Below, piece by piece: positions 1-5,477 of a stretch of 5,477 bases of DNA (positions within the stretch are counted from its first letter, which is position 1; each line of letters opens with the position of its first letter). Below the pieces are notes generated by a model. It ran no database searches, was not told the DNA's origin, and was given only the letters and a program-made list of their open reading frames with translations. The stretch spans positions 1-5,477 of the forward strand of contig CALJCU010000631.1 of NCBI GenBank assembly GCA_938023885.1. Reading direction: 5' to 3'. Source of the DNA: an uncultured Prevotella sp. Lineage in GTDB: Bacteria; Bacteroidota; Bacteroidia; Bacteroidales; Bacteroidaceae. The position numbers and the translations under genes were made by a program.

Positions 1-73
1 ATCGATAGATATACGGAATCGCACGGTTTGACAGATAGAAGTTAAACGTTGTCTAAAATTGGGGTATAGTATA
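1..73. other. Downstream flank of the outer-membrane gene, no gene seen
   Basis: This is AT-rich sequence after the receptor stop codon. A 10-bp palindrome TAGTATACTA (67-76) includes the stop codon. No convincing terminator or coding frame is visible in the part shown. Confidence 0.5.
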
Positions 74-2449
74 CTAAAAGCGATTTATCTCATCATCCGC
101 TGAACCACTGCCGCTGTACCTATCCTTGAAGCTGTTGAAGTTATAGCTAATGGAGGCGATAAGGCAACGATTGAAGTTGTTTACCATTCTGTTTTGTACC
201 ACGAAATTTACTTTCTTCACATCATTCAATTTCGACCAATCAAACAAGTCCTCAGCTTTCAGTGTAATAGTCAGTTTCTTATTGAGCAGTTGTTTTTGAA
301 TCATCATATTGAAAGTAGCATGGCTATTTTGCTCATAGATGTCATGATGTCCTTTGATGTTCCAATAGAAATCAATACGGAAGAGCCAATCGCGTTTTAA
401 CTCCAACATGTTTTGAAGAGTCAACAGACCGTATGGATGATTATAATCCATTTGCTCCCCATTATATGTCAATAAAAAAAATGGCTTATAGACACCTGCA
501 GTCAAAGTTGGATGCCAACAGCCGAAGACAGGTGAGACTACACATTGTGCACCTAATTGTTGGAAGTCCTTGGCATTGGTTGACATCCAAGAAACGGTTC
601 CTGGTTTGCTAGAAATCGCCATAACTGTAGGATGGATATAGTCTTTGATATACTGATAGTCTAACTTGAAGTCGAAGATGCGATAATTCATACTAAGTTC
701 CGTGTCATATACATATTGCGGCTTCAAGTAAATGTTGCCTTGCTCGTAGTGGTATTGGTTGTTGTAACTCACGCTGTTATTCAACTGCCGGAACGAAGGG
801 CGATTCACCCTACTACTGAAATCGAGGTTCAAATCTACTTTGCCGAGAGAAGTGAAAAGCGAGAAAGAAGGCAATAAGTCCGAGTAATTTGTTTTATTCT
901 TTACTTCTCCTTGGTCGGTGTTGATGGCATGCACATACTCATAGCGAAGCCCAAGACTTCCTCTCCATTTCTCTGTTGAAAAGTGATAAGATACAGATCC
1001 TGCATACTTGGTTTCCTTGTTCTTGAATTGGTCGTCGGCAATCTTCCCTTCTACGTTCACGGAAGTTCCCCATGACGAGATTTTACTGAAATCCGTACCG
1101 AAGTCAAGTCCATGTTTTCCGTTTATGTTCCAAGCAAACACACCTTTGAATGCTACTGCACGATTTCTTTGGTCGTTTTGCATGTGTGTGATTTCCGAAG
1201 TTGCATCCGTTTTACTTGTCTCGGTTACTTGTTGCTGATGCTTCAATTGGGAATACACATAGTCAGCATCCAAATTAAGCTGCAACTTGTCTGACAGCTT
1301 GCCGATGTAATAAACATTGACATTATGGAACCTTTCCTTTTCCGACTCATTGGTCTTGTTGTCCGTCGAAGTCAAAAGTTCGTTATTCTTATAAGTCACC
1401 ATATAGTCGTATGGAGAATCAAGCAACTTGTAGTTGGAGATGGTCCCCATGTATTTGCCACCAATGGTGTGGTTCTTGCTGACAGCATAGTTCATGCCCA
1501 CACTGTAGTCATGGGAACGAGAACGGTCGGAGTATTCCGAAGCAGAAACCTCATGGAAAACGTCTTGCTCGTAATTGGTTTGGTCGATGTCATAGCGGAT
1601 GTCGCTTCTCGCATTGTCATACTGATAGGCAAGAAAGAAATCCATTGCACCTCTGTGTATGTTGAGGTTGATGTCCTCATTATGAGACCAATTCTTGTGC
1701 CTTGAAAGTTCTGTACGGGCTATGCCTGAAAGCCCATCGAACTTATGGCGTATGGTATTGATGGCTATGACACTCCTTATGTCTGCGTCGTATTCTGCCC
1801 CAGGATTAGTGATAAGTTGGACAGACTTCACATTGGAAGAGGAGATCATCGAAAGTTCAGAAACGTTTGCCACCTTTCTGCCATCGATATAAATCATAGG
1901 TTCACCCTTTCCGAACACCTCGTATTTACCATTAGTATAAAGCATTCCTGGAACGTACTTGATGACATCGGAAGCCTTGCCGATGTTTTGCAAGTTAGAG
2001 TTTTGAATGTTGAGTGTAAGTTTGCCGTTTTCTCTAGAAATGTATTTGTGATGTCCAACAATGGTGATATCGTTCAAAAGGTGGACATCTGCCGACATAC
2101 GAATGGTATCTATATTTTTTGCGGTTATAGACAATTCCATTGTTTTGTATCCGATGCAACTGATTTTAGCAACCAACGGAACGTGAGGACACGAAATGGT
2201 AAATCGACCTTTTTCATCACTCACTCCACCAGTAATGAGAGAGAAGTCTATTTTTGACAGCAGTGAGATGGAGGCGAATGGCACAGGATTGCGATTATCA
2301 TCAAGAATTAATCCTGTCAACGTATCTTCTGGACATTTTGTGATATTGTAAGCATGTGTGTCATTATTTGAAATGCATACATATCTGTCATACGTTGCAA
2401 CATATCCTATGAAGCTTTGTATAATTAACGACAATAATATGAGTTTCAT
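74..2449 (-). CDS. Outer-membrane beta-barrel protein, TonB-dependent receptor-like (CarboxypepD_reg-like + plug + barrel)
   Basis: Complete 791-residue protein expected in the outer membrane. Residues 1-18 form a short signal peptide (MK, then a hydrophobic stretch ending near GYVA). Residues about 43-110 form a carboxypeptidase-regulatory-like beta-sandwich (LTGLILDDNRNPVPFASISL, then GGVSDEKGRFTI), common at the N-terminus of Bacteroidota TonB receptors. Residues about 122-232 resemble the plug (DVIKYVPGM, PMIYIDGRKV, VQLITNPGAEYDA). The remainder has alternating aromatic and polar beta-strands and ends in ASISYNFNSF, with a C-terminal Phe, which fits the 'outer membrane beta-barrel family' (OMP_b-brl_3 type). 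I see no clear TonB box and no SusD partner, so the substrate and the energy coupling are unknown. The ATG at 2449 is chosen because it begins the signal peptide. It lies inside a 9-bp repeat shared with the yjbQ stop codon, which suggests that the gene was the last member of the upstream operon before the insertion sequence arrived. Four Cys (25, 39, 87, 98) near the N-terminus are unusual for this class. Confidence 0.9.
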   Translation of the reverse strand: MKLILLSLIIQSFIGYVATYDRYVCISNNDTHAYNITKCPEDTLTGLILDDNRNPVPFASISLLSKIDFSLITGGVSDEKGRFTISCPHVPLVAKISCIGYKTMELSITAKNIDTIRMSADVHLLNDITIVGHHKYISRENGKLTLNIQNSNLQNIGKASDVIKYVPGMLYTNGKYEVFGKGEPMIYIDGRKVANVSELSMISSSNVKSVQLITNPGAEYDADIRSVIAINTIRHKFDGLSGIARTELSRHKNWSHNEDINLNIHRGAMDFFLAYQYDNARSDIRYDIDQTNYEQDVFHEVSASEYSDRSRSHDYSVGMNYAVSKNHTIGGKYMGTISNYKLLDSPYDYMVTYKNNELLTSTDNKTNESEKERFHNVNVYYIGKLSDKLQLNLDADYVYSQLKHQQQVTETSKTDATSEITHMQNDQRNRAVAFKGVFAWNINGKHGLDFGTDFSKISSWGTSVNVEGKIADDQFKNKETKYAGSVSYHFSTEKWRGSLGLRYEYVHAINTDQGEVKNKTNYSDLLPSFSLFTSLGKVDLNLDFSSRVNRPSFRQLNNSVSYNNQYHYEQGNIYLKPQYVYDTELSMNYRIFDFKLDYQYIKDYIHPTVMAISSKPGTVSWMSTNAKDFQQLGAQCVVSPVFGCWHPTLTAGVYKPFFLLTYNGEQMDYNHPYGLLTLQNMLELKRDWLFRIDFYWNIKGHHDIYEQNSHATFNMMIQKQLLNKKLTITLKAEDLFDWSKLNDVKKVNFVVQNRMVNNFNRCLIASISYNFNSFKDRYSGSGSADDEINRF

Positions 2450-2451
2450 TC
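2443..2451. repeat. Right copy of the 9-bp direct repeat flanking the insertion sequence (GTTTCATTC)
   Basis: It is identical to 4034-4042. On the minus strand it reads GAATGAAAC and contains the ATG start of the outer-membrane gene. Joining it to the other copy recreates an ATGA stop/start overlap between yjbQ and this gene. Confidence 0.6.
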
Positions 2452-2468
2452 GAAAATGATTCTATTGT

Positions 2469-2492
2469 GAACGCCCGATAAATCGGGCATTC
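2469..2492. repeat. 24-bp near-perfect palindrome in the leader of the outer-membrane gene
   Basis: Arms GCCCGAT (2473-2479) and ATCGGGC (2482-2488) are separated by AA and extend outward through a single mismatch to GAA/TTC. No T-tract follows on the minus strand, so it is a poor terminator. It ends about 20 nt upstream of the receptor start codon and could act as an mRNA hairpin, an operator, or a structure at the end of the insertion sequence. Confidence 0.6.
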
Positions 2493-2516
2493 GGGTTTAA
2501 CTTATTTGATTTGACA

Positions 2517-2553
2517 CAACAAAAGAATTAGCAGACTGCGGCATGCCGTCTGC
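2517..2553 (-). terminator. Possible intrinsic terminator after the transposase
   Basis: Reading on the minus strand, arms GCAGAC (complement of 2548-2553) and GTCTGC (complement of 2531-2536) enclose a further GGC/GCC pairing with a 3-nt bulge. They are followed by TAATTCTTTTGTTG. A GC-rich stem followed by a T-rich tract is the layout of a rho-independent terminator, although the T-run is interrupted and the stem is bulged. It would end transcripts of the insertion sequence, or of the upstream operon, before the outer-membrane gene. Confidence 0.4.
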
Positions 2554-2626
2554 GGCTATCGGAAGGCTTTTATAGTTTTAAAACGACCGGAAAATAGGAA
2601 ATTTCATTCGCGTGCTCTGAGCAACA

Positions 2627-2635
2627 ATCTTTGCC
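2627..2635. repeat. 9-bp inverted repeat, right-hand copy (ATCTTTGCC)
   Basis: It is the reverse complement of GGCAAAGAT at 3984-3992, so the pair brackets the transposase. It lies just after the last transposase stop. IS1111-group elements have short sub-terminal inverted repeats, but this position leaves no room for a bridge RNA inside. It may instead be a remnant or chance, since the left copy overlaps the -7 box. Confidence 0.35.
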
Positions 2636-2637
2636 TC

Positions 2638-3497
2638 TCAGTCGTTCAGGCCAGTTTCATTCTCGGGCTTGGTGTCCCAGTAAAAATCGGCCTTAGGATT
2701 CGTGCGCCTCTATGCGCTTTCCTTACCGGATAAATCCTCTCCGGTGAGTTTCTTTATCCGGTCCTGATAATACTTGATTTGAGCCTGTTTACGCTTGTCA
2801 TCCATGTAGTCCGATCCGAGCTCCTGATATACAGTGCCGTCCTTGAGCATGTGACAGATGACCTTGAGCATTTCTGCTGCGATTGCCACCAGCGCGCGTT
2901 TCTTCCCCGTCTTGCGGCAAGCCTCTTAAAGCGTTCAGAGAAGTAGGTACCCTCTGTTCTTGTTGCACACCACGCACATTCTGTCATGATGGCCTTCGTT
3001 GCCTTGTTGCCGTGGTTGGTGTGTGAACTTTTTTTACCTGCGCTCCCATTGTTGCGGGGGGCGGGACCTGCCCATGAGGTAAGATGCTCTTCTGTGGGGA
3101 GCACTTCCATGTCTACCCCTATCTCGGCAAGGAGTTCCCTGACCGAAGAGTTTTCCATGCCGGGCACTTCACAGAGTTGTTCTATACGTCCCTGCAAGGG
3201 CTTCATCCGACGGTCTGTCTCCTTGTCGGGGATGTCTGTCCCGGCTTCGATGTTCTTGATGCTCTTGCGGATTGCCCTAATCATGAACTTGTGATGTTCG
3301 GTGAAGTGCCCTTCCACGGCCTCTGCTATTTCCTCCTGTGAATGTTTCAGACGTGGATGCGTACACAACTCTGCAAGTACCTGAGGGTCGGTCTCTCCCT
3401 TTATGACCGCGTCAATCACAGCGGTGCATGCCTTGCCGCGTATGTTGCTGAATACGCTTGACAACTTCAGGTTGGCATCCTCGAAGATGCGTATCAT
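2638..3497 (-). pseudogene. IS110-family transposase, C-terminal (Transposase_20) fragment with frameshift and probable amber stop
   Basis: This continues the transposase above. The open stretch 3497-2754 carries the helical linker, then the C-terminal domain: LCEVPGMENSSVRELLAEIG, LTSWAGPAPRNNGSAGKK with the conserved Ser region that holds the catalytic serine of the family, then GNKATKAIMTECAW and FKRLAARRG. After that the frame becomes nonsense (RNARWWQSQQ...). Adding one G to the four-base run at 2905-2908 restores KKRALVAIAAEMLKVICHML, LGSDYMDDKRKQAQIKYYQD and IKKLTGEDLSGKESA, ending at TAG 2710-2712. The same frame stays open for 23 more codons (NPKADFYWDTKPENETGLND) and ends at TGA 2638-2640. 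The TAG may therefore be a premature amber, though the shorter end could be native. The restored protein would be about 414 or 438 residues. The apparent ATG at 3497 overlaps the upstream stop as ATGA, but it is an internal Met of the ancestral protein and not a real start. Confidence 0.85.
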
Positions 3498-3952
3498 CCG
3501 GTTGTGCTCGCCGCCTGCTGCTGTACGGGCTTACGGCGATAGCGTGTCAGGTCACGGAGGTCACGTTGGTCCCTACAGGGTATGAAACTGCCCTTAAGCA
3601 GACCCGCGCGTAAAAGTTTGCAGATCCACGCAGAGTCTGTCTTGTGACCGGGGACGTACTTGATGTGGCGGGCATTCACCACCATGATGGTGAAGCCGCC
3701 AGGCTCAAGAATATTCATTACCGGCTTCCAGTATACGCCGGTGCTCTCCATAGCCACATGAGTAACTCCGAGTTCCAATAGCCATTCCTTCAATTGTGTC
3801 AAAGATCTGGTCGTCGACTGGAACGTACGTGTCTCTTTCTTAATGTCCGTCCCGCTGACTGTTGCCACAATCTCCTTCTTGTGAACGTCAAGGCCGCATC
3901 CGCGAGCTACGACTTCTTCGAAGGATACTTCGTTCTTCTGTTGTTTCGCCAT
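3494..3952 (-). pseudogene. IS110-family transposase, N-terminal DEDD (RuvC-like) fragment, frameshifted and missing an active-site Asp
   Basis: This is the N-terminal 152-codon part of an IS110-type transposase (DEDD_Tnp_IS110 domain). Visible catalytic motifs are Asp22 in GLDVHK, Glu69 in MESTGVYW, and Asp106 in GHKTD. In the family the last motif is KTDxxDA/S. Here the sequence passes directly from KTD to SAWI, so three codons, including the fourth acidic residue, are missing at about 3634/3635. A 9-bp deletion between two GAC codons would explain this. The frame then reads YRRKPVQQQAASTTG and stops at 3494-3496. Adding one base in the GGCGGC stretch (about 3509-3515) restores QQQAAEHNRMIRIFED and joins the next fragment, so the stop results from a 1-base deletion. 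The start ATG at 3952 gives MAKQQKNE ahead of the first motif. The protein is almost certainly inactive as written. Sequencing error could account for the frameshift but less easily for the in-frame loss. Confidence 0.88.
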
Positions 3953-3983
3953 AGTTGTAAAAGGTTGATGTTACTGTATCTGT

Positions 3984-3992
3984 GGCAAAGAT
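3984..3992. repeat. 9-bp inverted repeat, left-hand copy (GGCAAAGAT)
   Basis: It is the reverse complement of 2627-2635 and overlaps the TATCTTTG box upstream of the transposase. A second, 8-bp inverted pair lies further out (GGCATTCG 2486-2493 and CGAATGCC 4017-4024). It gives a 1.54-kb element and would place the non-coding region inside. Confidence 0.35.
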
Positions 3993-3993
3993 A
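3986..3993 (-). promoter_or_regulatory. Bacteroidota-type -7 box TATCTTTG before the transposase
   Basis: The minus strand reads TATCTTTG, a full match to the TAnnTTTG -7 element known for Bacteroidota, 33 nt before the transposase ATG. I see no convincing TTTG -33 element at the usual distance. In IS110 elements the complete promoter is often built only when the two ends join in the circular intermediate, which could explain a lone -7 box near this end. A short inverted repeat, GTATC/GATAC (3976-3980 and 3990-3994), overlaps it. Confidence 0.45.
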
Positions 3994-4033
3994 CAAAAAA
4001 TTTTCATTCCCTTTGGCGAATGCCTTCATGTAT

Positions 4034-4042
4034 GTTTCATTC
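4034..4042. repeat. Left copy of the 9-bp direct repeat flanking the insertion sequence (GTTTCATTC)
   Basis: It is identical to 2443-2451. On the minus strand it reads GAATGAAAC and contains the TGA stop of yjbQ. It is proposed as one side of the insertion site. Confidence 0.6.
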
Positions 4043-4447
4043 TATGATCGTTGCTACCACGTTTCTTGCACCACCATCATTTCTGAATTCACAGAGGTAG
4101 ATGCCCTGCCATGTACCGAGATTAAGCCTCCCGTTTGTGATAGGGATGTTGATGCTTACTCCCGTTATGATACACTTTGCGTGGGCCGGCATATCATCAG
4201 ATCCCTCGAGTGTATGTTCATAGTACGGTGCGTTCTCTGGGATGAGCCGATCATAGATGCGCTCCATATCACCACGTACAGACGGATCCCAGTTTTCACA
4301 AATACTCAAGGCGCAACTTGTGTGCTTGATGAACAAATTAAGCAGTTCAGTCTGGGGTAAGGTAGGCAGGTGTTTGAGTACTTCATCCGTGACGAGATGA
4401 AAGCCACGCCTTTGTGATCGTAATGTGAATTCTACTTGTTGTGCCAT
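4037..4447 (-). CDS. yjbQ: YjbQ/UPF0047 family protein
   Basis: Complete 136-residue cytosolic protein of the YjbQ (UPF0047) family, whose usual length is 130-140 residues. The diagnostic motifs are all present: KHTSCALSICEN (41-52), HTLEGSDDMPAHAK (78-91), and LGTWQGIYLCEF (110-121). The conserved His42, His78, Asp84, Asp85, His89 and Glu120 are plausible active-site or ligand residues. The E. coli homologue has been reported to have weak thiamine-phosphate synthase activity and structures are known, but the physiological reaction of the family is not settled. The start ATG lies 1 nt after the stop of the HAD gene, so the two are almost surely co-translated. The stop TGA (4039-4037) sits within the 9-bp repeat that recurs at the start codon of the outer-membrane gene, beyond the insertion sequence. 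No lesion is visible. Confidence 0.92.
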   Translation of the reverse strand: MAQQVEFTLRSQRRGFHLVTDEVLKHLPTLPQTELLNLFIKHTSCALSICENWDPSVRGDMERIYDRLIPENAPYYEHTLEGSDDMPAHAKCIITGVSINIPITNGRLNLGTWQGIYLCEFRNDGGARNVVATIIE

Positions 4448-4448
4448 C

Positions 4449-5081
4449 TTATGCGTTCTTAATTACTGTCTCTATTTTATCGCTCCAGTCTTCACCGTTA
4501 TCGGGAAGATAAGTCTTGAGCCCTAATGACTGTGCAGTCTTTATGTTGCCCGCTCCATCGTCAATGAACAACGTTTCTTCCGGGATGAAGCCTTCACCAT
4601 CAAGCATCTTTTGGAATATCTCCTTCCCTGGCTTCATCGTCTTCAGTTCATAACTGAGATATTGATGCTCTTTAGGAATGTAATAACTTATGCCGTGCCC
4701 TTCACCATCCAACTTATCGCTCCGGAACCATCCTGCCATGTAAGGATTGGTATTTGAGAGCAGTGCTACACGATAGCCCTTCTCACGGAGGTCAAGGACC
4801 TTCTGGAGGTTCCCTTTCACGACGCTGACAATGATAGCATGCCAAGCCCGGTCACAGTCTTCCCAACTGACTTCATGACCCGATAGCTCACTGACTTTCT
4901 GACGGAACTCCTCACCATCTATATGACCCTCTTCCATTTCTCCGAAGAATCCGCCTTGTGTATATGGATCCATGTATTTCTCGACATCCTCCAATCCTAA
5001 TGCCTTGAAAGCGTCCATACTCCTTACGATATCTATCTTGGCGAAGACTCCGCCAAAGTCGAATACTATATTCTTTATCAT
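4449..5081 (-). CDS. HAD-superfamily hydrolase, subfamily IA (YihX-like phosphatase)
   Basis: Complete 210-residue soluble protein with the four HAD motifs. Motif I is VFDFGGVFAKID, with nucleophile Asp8. The position of the usual second Asp (general acid/base) is Gly10, a substitution seen in the DLGGV/DLGNV type of IA members such as YihX, so it is not by itself a sign of inactivity. Motif II is ALLSNTN (Ser109 to Thr111), motif III is Lys150 in MKPGKEIF, and motif IV is FIDDGAGN (Asp174, Asp175). The segment between motifs I and II holds the expected helical cap (GEMEEGHIDGEEFR). Relatives remove phosphate from sugar phosphates or other small metabolites. The substrate here is unknown. The gene begins 10 nt after the GNAT stop and ends 1 nt before yjbQ, which makes it the middle gene of a tight operon. 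Confidence 0.9.
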   Translation of the reverse strand: MIKNIVFDFGGVFAKIDIVRSMDAFKALGLEDVEKYMDPYTQGGFFGEMEEGHIDGEEFRQKVSELSGHEVSWEDCDRAWHAIIVSVVKGNLQKVLDLREKGYRVALLSNTNPYMAGWFRSDKLDGEGHGISYYIPKEHQYLSYELKTMKPGKEIFQKMLDGEGFIPEETLFIDDGAGNIKTAQSLGLKTYLPDNGEDWSDKIETVIKNA

Positions 5082-5091
5082 CTTATCAATC

Positions 5092-5477
5092 CTAAATTTT
5101 CATCACATATATATTTATATTGGTCTCCTTTTTCTCAAAGCCGATCGACTGGTAGAGTTTATTAGCTGCAATACGAGCCGGGCGAGAGGTAAGTTCTATT
5201 TGTCCACCCCCATTAACCTTGACGCATTTTATTGCTTCAGACACTAATCTTCTTCCAATACCTTTACCTCTTGCAGATTCATCTACGACCACATCTTCTA
5301 TCCGCCATTTGTTTCCAGTAGGTGTTACAGAGTGGCAAAGCGACAACATTCCAATAATGCTATCTTCTTCTTTTGCCACCAAGAATATACAATATTGGCA
5401 GACTTCCTTGAGTTTGTCAGCATTAACAAGCTGAGCATGTGTCGTTAACTGACCAAGCAGATGATTGATTTTCAATA
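5092..5477 (-). CDS. GNAT-family N-acetyltransferase, 5' end truncated by the window
   Basis: A GCN5-related N-acetyltransferase, which transfers acetyl from acetyl-CoA to an amine whose identity cannot be read here. About 127 residues are visible. Strand beta-4 and motif A read WRIEDVVVDESARGKGIGRR, with the R-x-x-G-x-G type acetyl-CoA pyrophosphate loop RGKGIG at visible residues 69-74. Motif B is RIAANKLYQSIGF, with the Tyr (108) that often acts as general acid. The frame is open to the window edge. The first possible start in view is a TTG (5475-5473) only two bases from the end, and the fold normally needs about ten more residues for its first strand, so the true start is most likely outside. 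The stop TAG (5094-5092) is 10 nt before the HAD gene. The gene is probably at or near the head of the operon. Confidence 0.88.
   Translation of the reverse strand, partial: LKINHLLGQLTTHAQLVNADKLKEVCQYCIFLVAKEEDSIIGMLSLCHSVTPTGNKWRIEDVVVDESARGKGIGRRLVSEAIKCVKVNGGGQIELTSRPARIAANKLYQSIGFEKKETNINIYVMKI

Larger units (their letters stand above)
2515..2637 (-). ncRNA. Candidate bridge-RNA region of the insertion sequence
   Basis: Between the last transposase stop (2638) and the outer-membrane gene (2449) lie 188 nt without any plausible gene. IS1111-group IS110 elements are known to encode their structured bridge RNA in the non-coding right end, on the transposase strand. On the minus strand this stretch contains a small hairpin TGCT-CAG-AGCA, a copy of GAATGAAA (complement of 2602-2609) that matches the sequence flanking both sides of the element, a GTTTTAAAAC palindrome (2575-2584), and a GC-rich hairpin followed by T-rich sequence that could end the RNA. 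I cannot show two guide loops by eye, so the call rests on position, strand and the match to the flank. In a decayed element the RNA may no longer work. Confidence 0.3.
2452..4033 (-). mobile_element. Decayed IS110/IS1111-family insertion sequence (borders inferred)
   Basis: The element carries a broken IS110-type DEDD transposase with about 80 nt of non-coding DNA before it and about 190 nt after it. The borders proposed here are the inner edges of a 9-bp direct repeat (GTTTCATTC at 2443-2451 and 4034-4042). This gives about 1.58 kb, which is within the family's usual range. The known long non-coding right end of the IS1111 group matches the asymmetry seen here. IS110 elements normally create no long target duplication, so the repeat may reflect homology between target and element ends, and the true ends could lie tens of bases inside. 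Two inverted repeats could mark sub-terminal repeats instead: 8 bp (2486-2493 with 4017-4024) or 9 bp (2627-2635 with 3984-3992). The presence of an IS110-type element is near certain. The exact ends are not. Confidence 0.7.

Noticed and set aside
67..76. TAGTATACTA palindrome at the receptor stop codon
   Set aside because: It is short and AT-rich, with no T-tract or stem strong enough for a terminator. It is probably chance.
1745..2257. 170-codon open frame on the plus strand
   Set aside because: It lies antisense within the clear plug and N-terminal domains of the outer-membrane protein and shows no protein-like motif.
2536..2556. Direct repeat CTGCGGC (2536-2542 and 2550-2556)
   Set aside because: Only two 7-bp copies are present, explained by the GC-rich hairpin. 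There is no sign of a CRISPR or iteron array.
3494..3497. ATGA overlap between the two transposase fragments, resembling translational coupling or programmed frameshifting
   Set aside because: IS110 transposases are single-frame proteins. The ATG is an internal Met and one missing base upstream explains the break. No slippery heptamer is seen.
3794..4360. 188-codon open frame on the plus strand
   Set aside because: It runs antisense across yjbQ, the intergenic gap and the transposase start, has no recognisable domain, and its composition is that of a shadow frame.
5473..5475. TTG as the start codon of the acetyltransferase
   Set aside because: It is two bases from the window edge, and the fold needs more N-terminal residues. 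The frame simply continues out of the window.

Overview
The window looks like a chromosomal segment of a Bacteroidota bacterium, most likely of the Bacteroidales/Prevotella type. This rests on the large outer-membrane beta-barrel protein with an N-terminal carboxypeptidase-regulatory-like domain, the lack of strong Shine-Dalgarno sequences, and a TAnnTTTG-type promoter element. The genus is an inference. All real genes lie on the minus strand, so the biological order runs from high to low coordinates.

Layout in transcription order: (1) a GNAT N-acetyltransferase whose N-terminus runs off the window (5477-5092); (2) a HAD-superfamily phosphatase-like protein (5081-4449); (3) a YjbQ/UPF0047 family protein (4447-4037). 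These three are separated by 10 and 1 nt and look like one operon. (4) A decayed IS110/IS1111-family insertion sequence (about 4033-2452). Its DEDD transposase is broken by two single-base frameshifts and probably a premature amber stop, and it has lost the second Asp of its DxxD motif. About 190 nt of non-coding DNA follows the transposase. (5) A 791-residue TonB-receptor-like outer-membrane beta-barrel protein (2449-74). Bases 1-73 hold only sequence downstream of that gene, with no recognisable gene or strong terminator.

The most interesting signal is at the element borders. A 9-bp direct repeat, GTTTCATTC on the plus strand, lies at 4034-4042 and 2443-2451. The first copy contains the yjbQ stop codon and the second contains the start codon of the outer-membrane gene. 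Removing everything between them plus one copy would join yjbQ to the receptor gene through a 4-nt ATGA stop/start overlap. The parsimonious inference is that the element inserted exactly at the translational-coupling junction of a four-gene operon and left both reading frames intact. The 8-bp core of that repeat occurs three more times, all inside or at the edges of the element and, by eye, nowhere else in the window. One of those copies is in the non-coding right end, where IS1111-type elements encode their bridge RNA. It is therefore a candidate target-guide segment, but this is a hypothesis.

The functions of the three upstream genes do not define a known pathway, so any common role with the outer-membrane protein is speculative.
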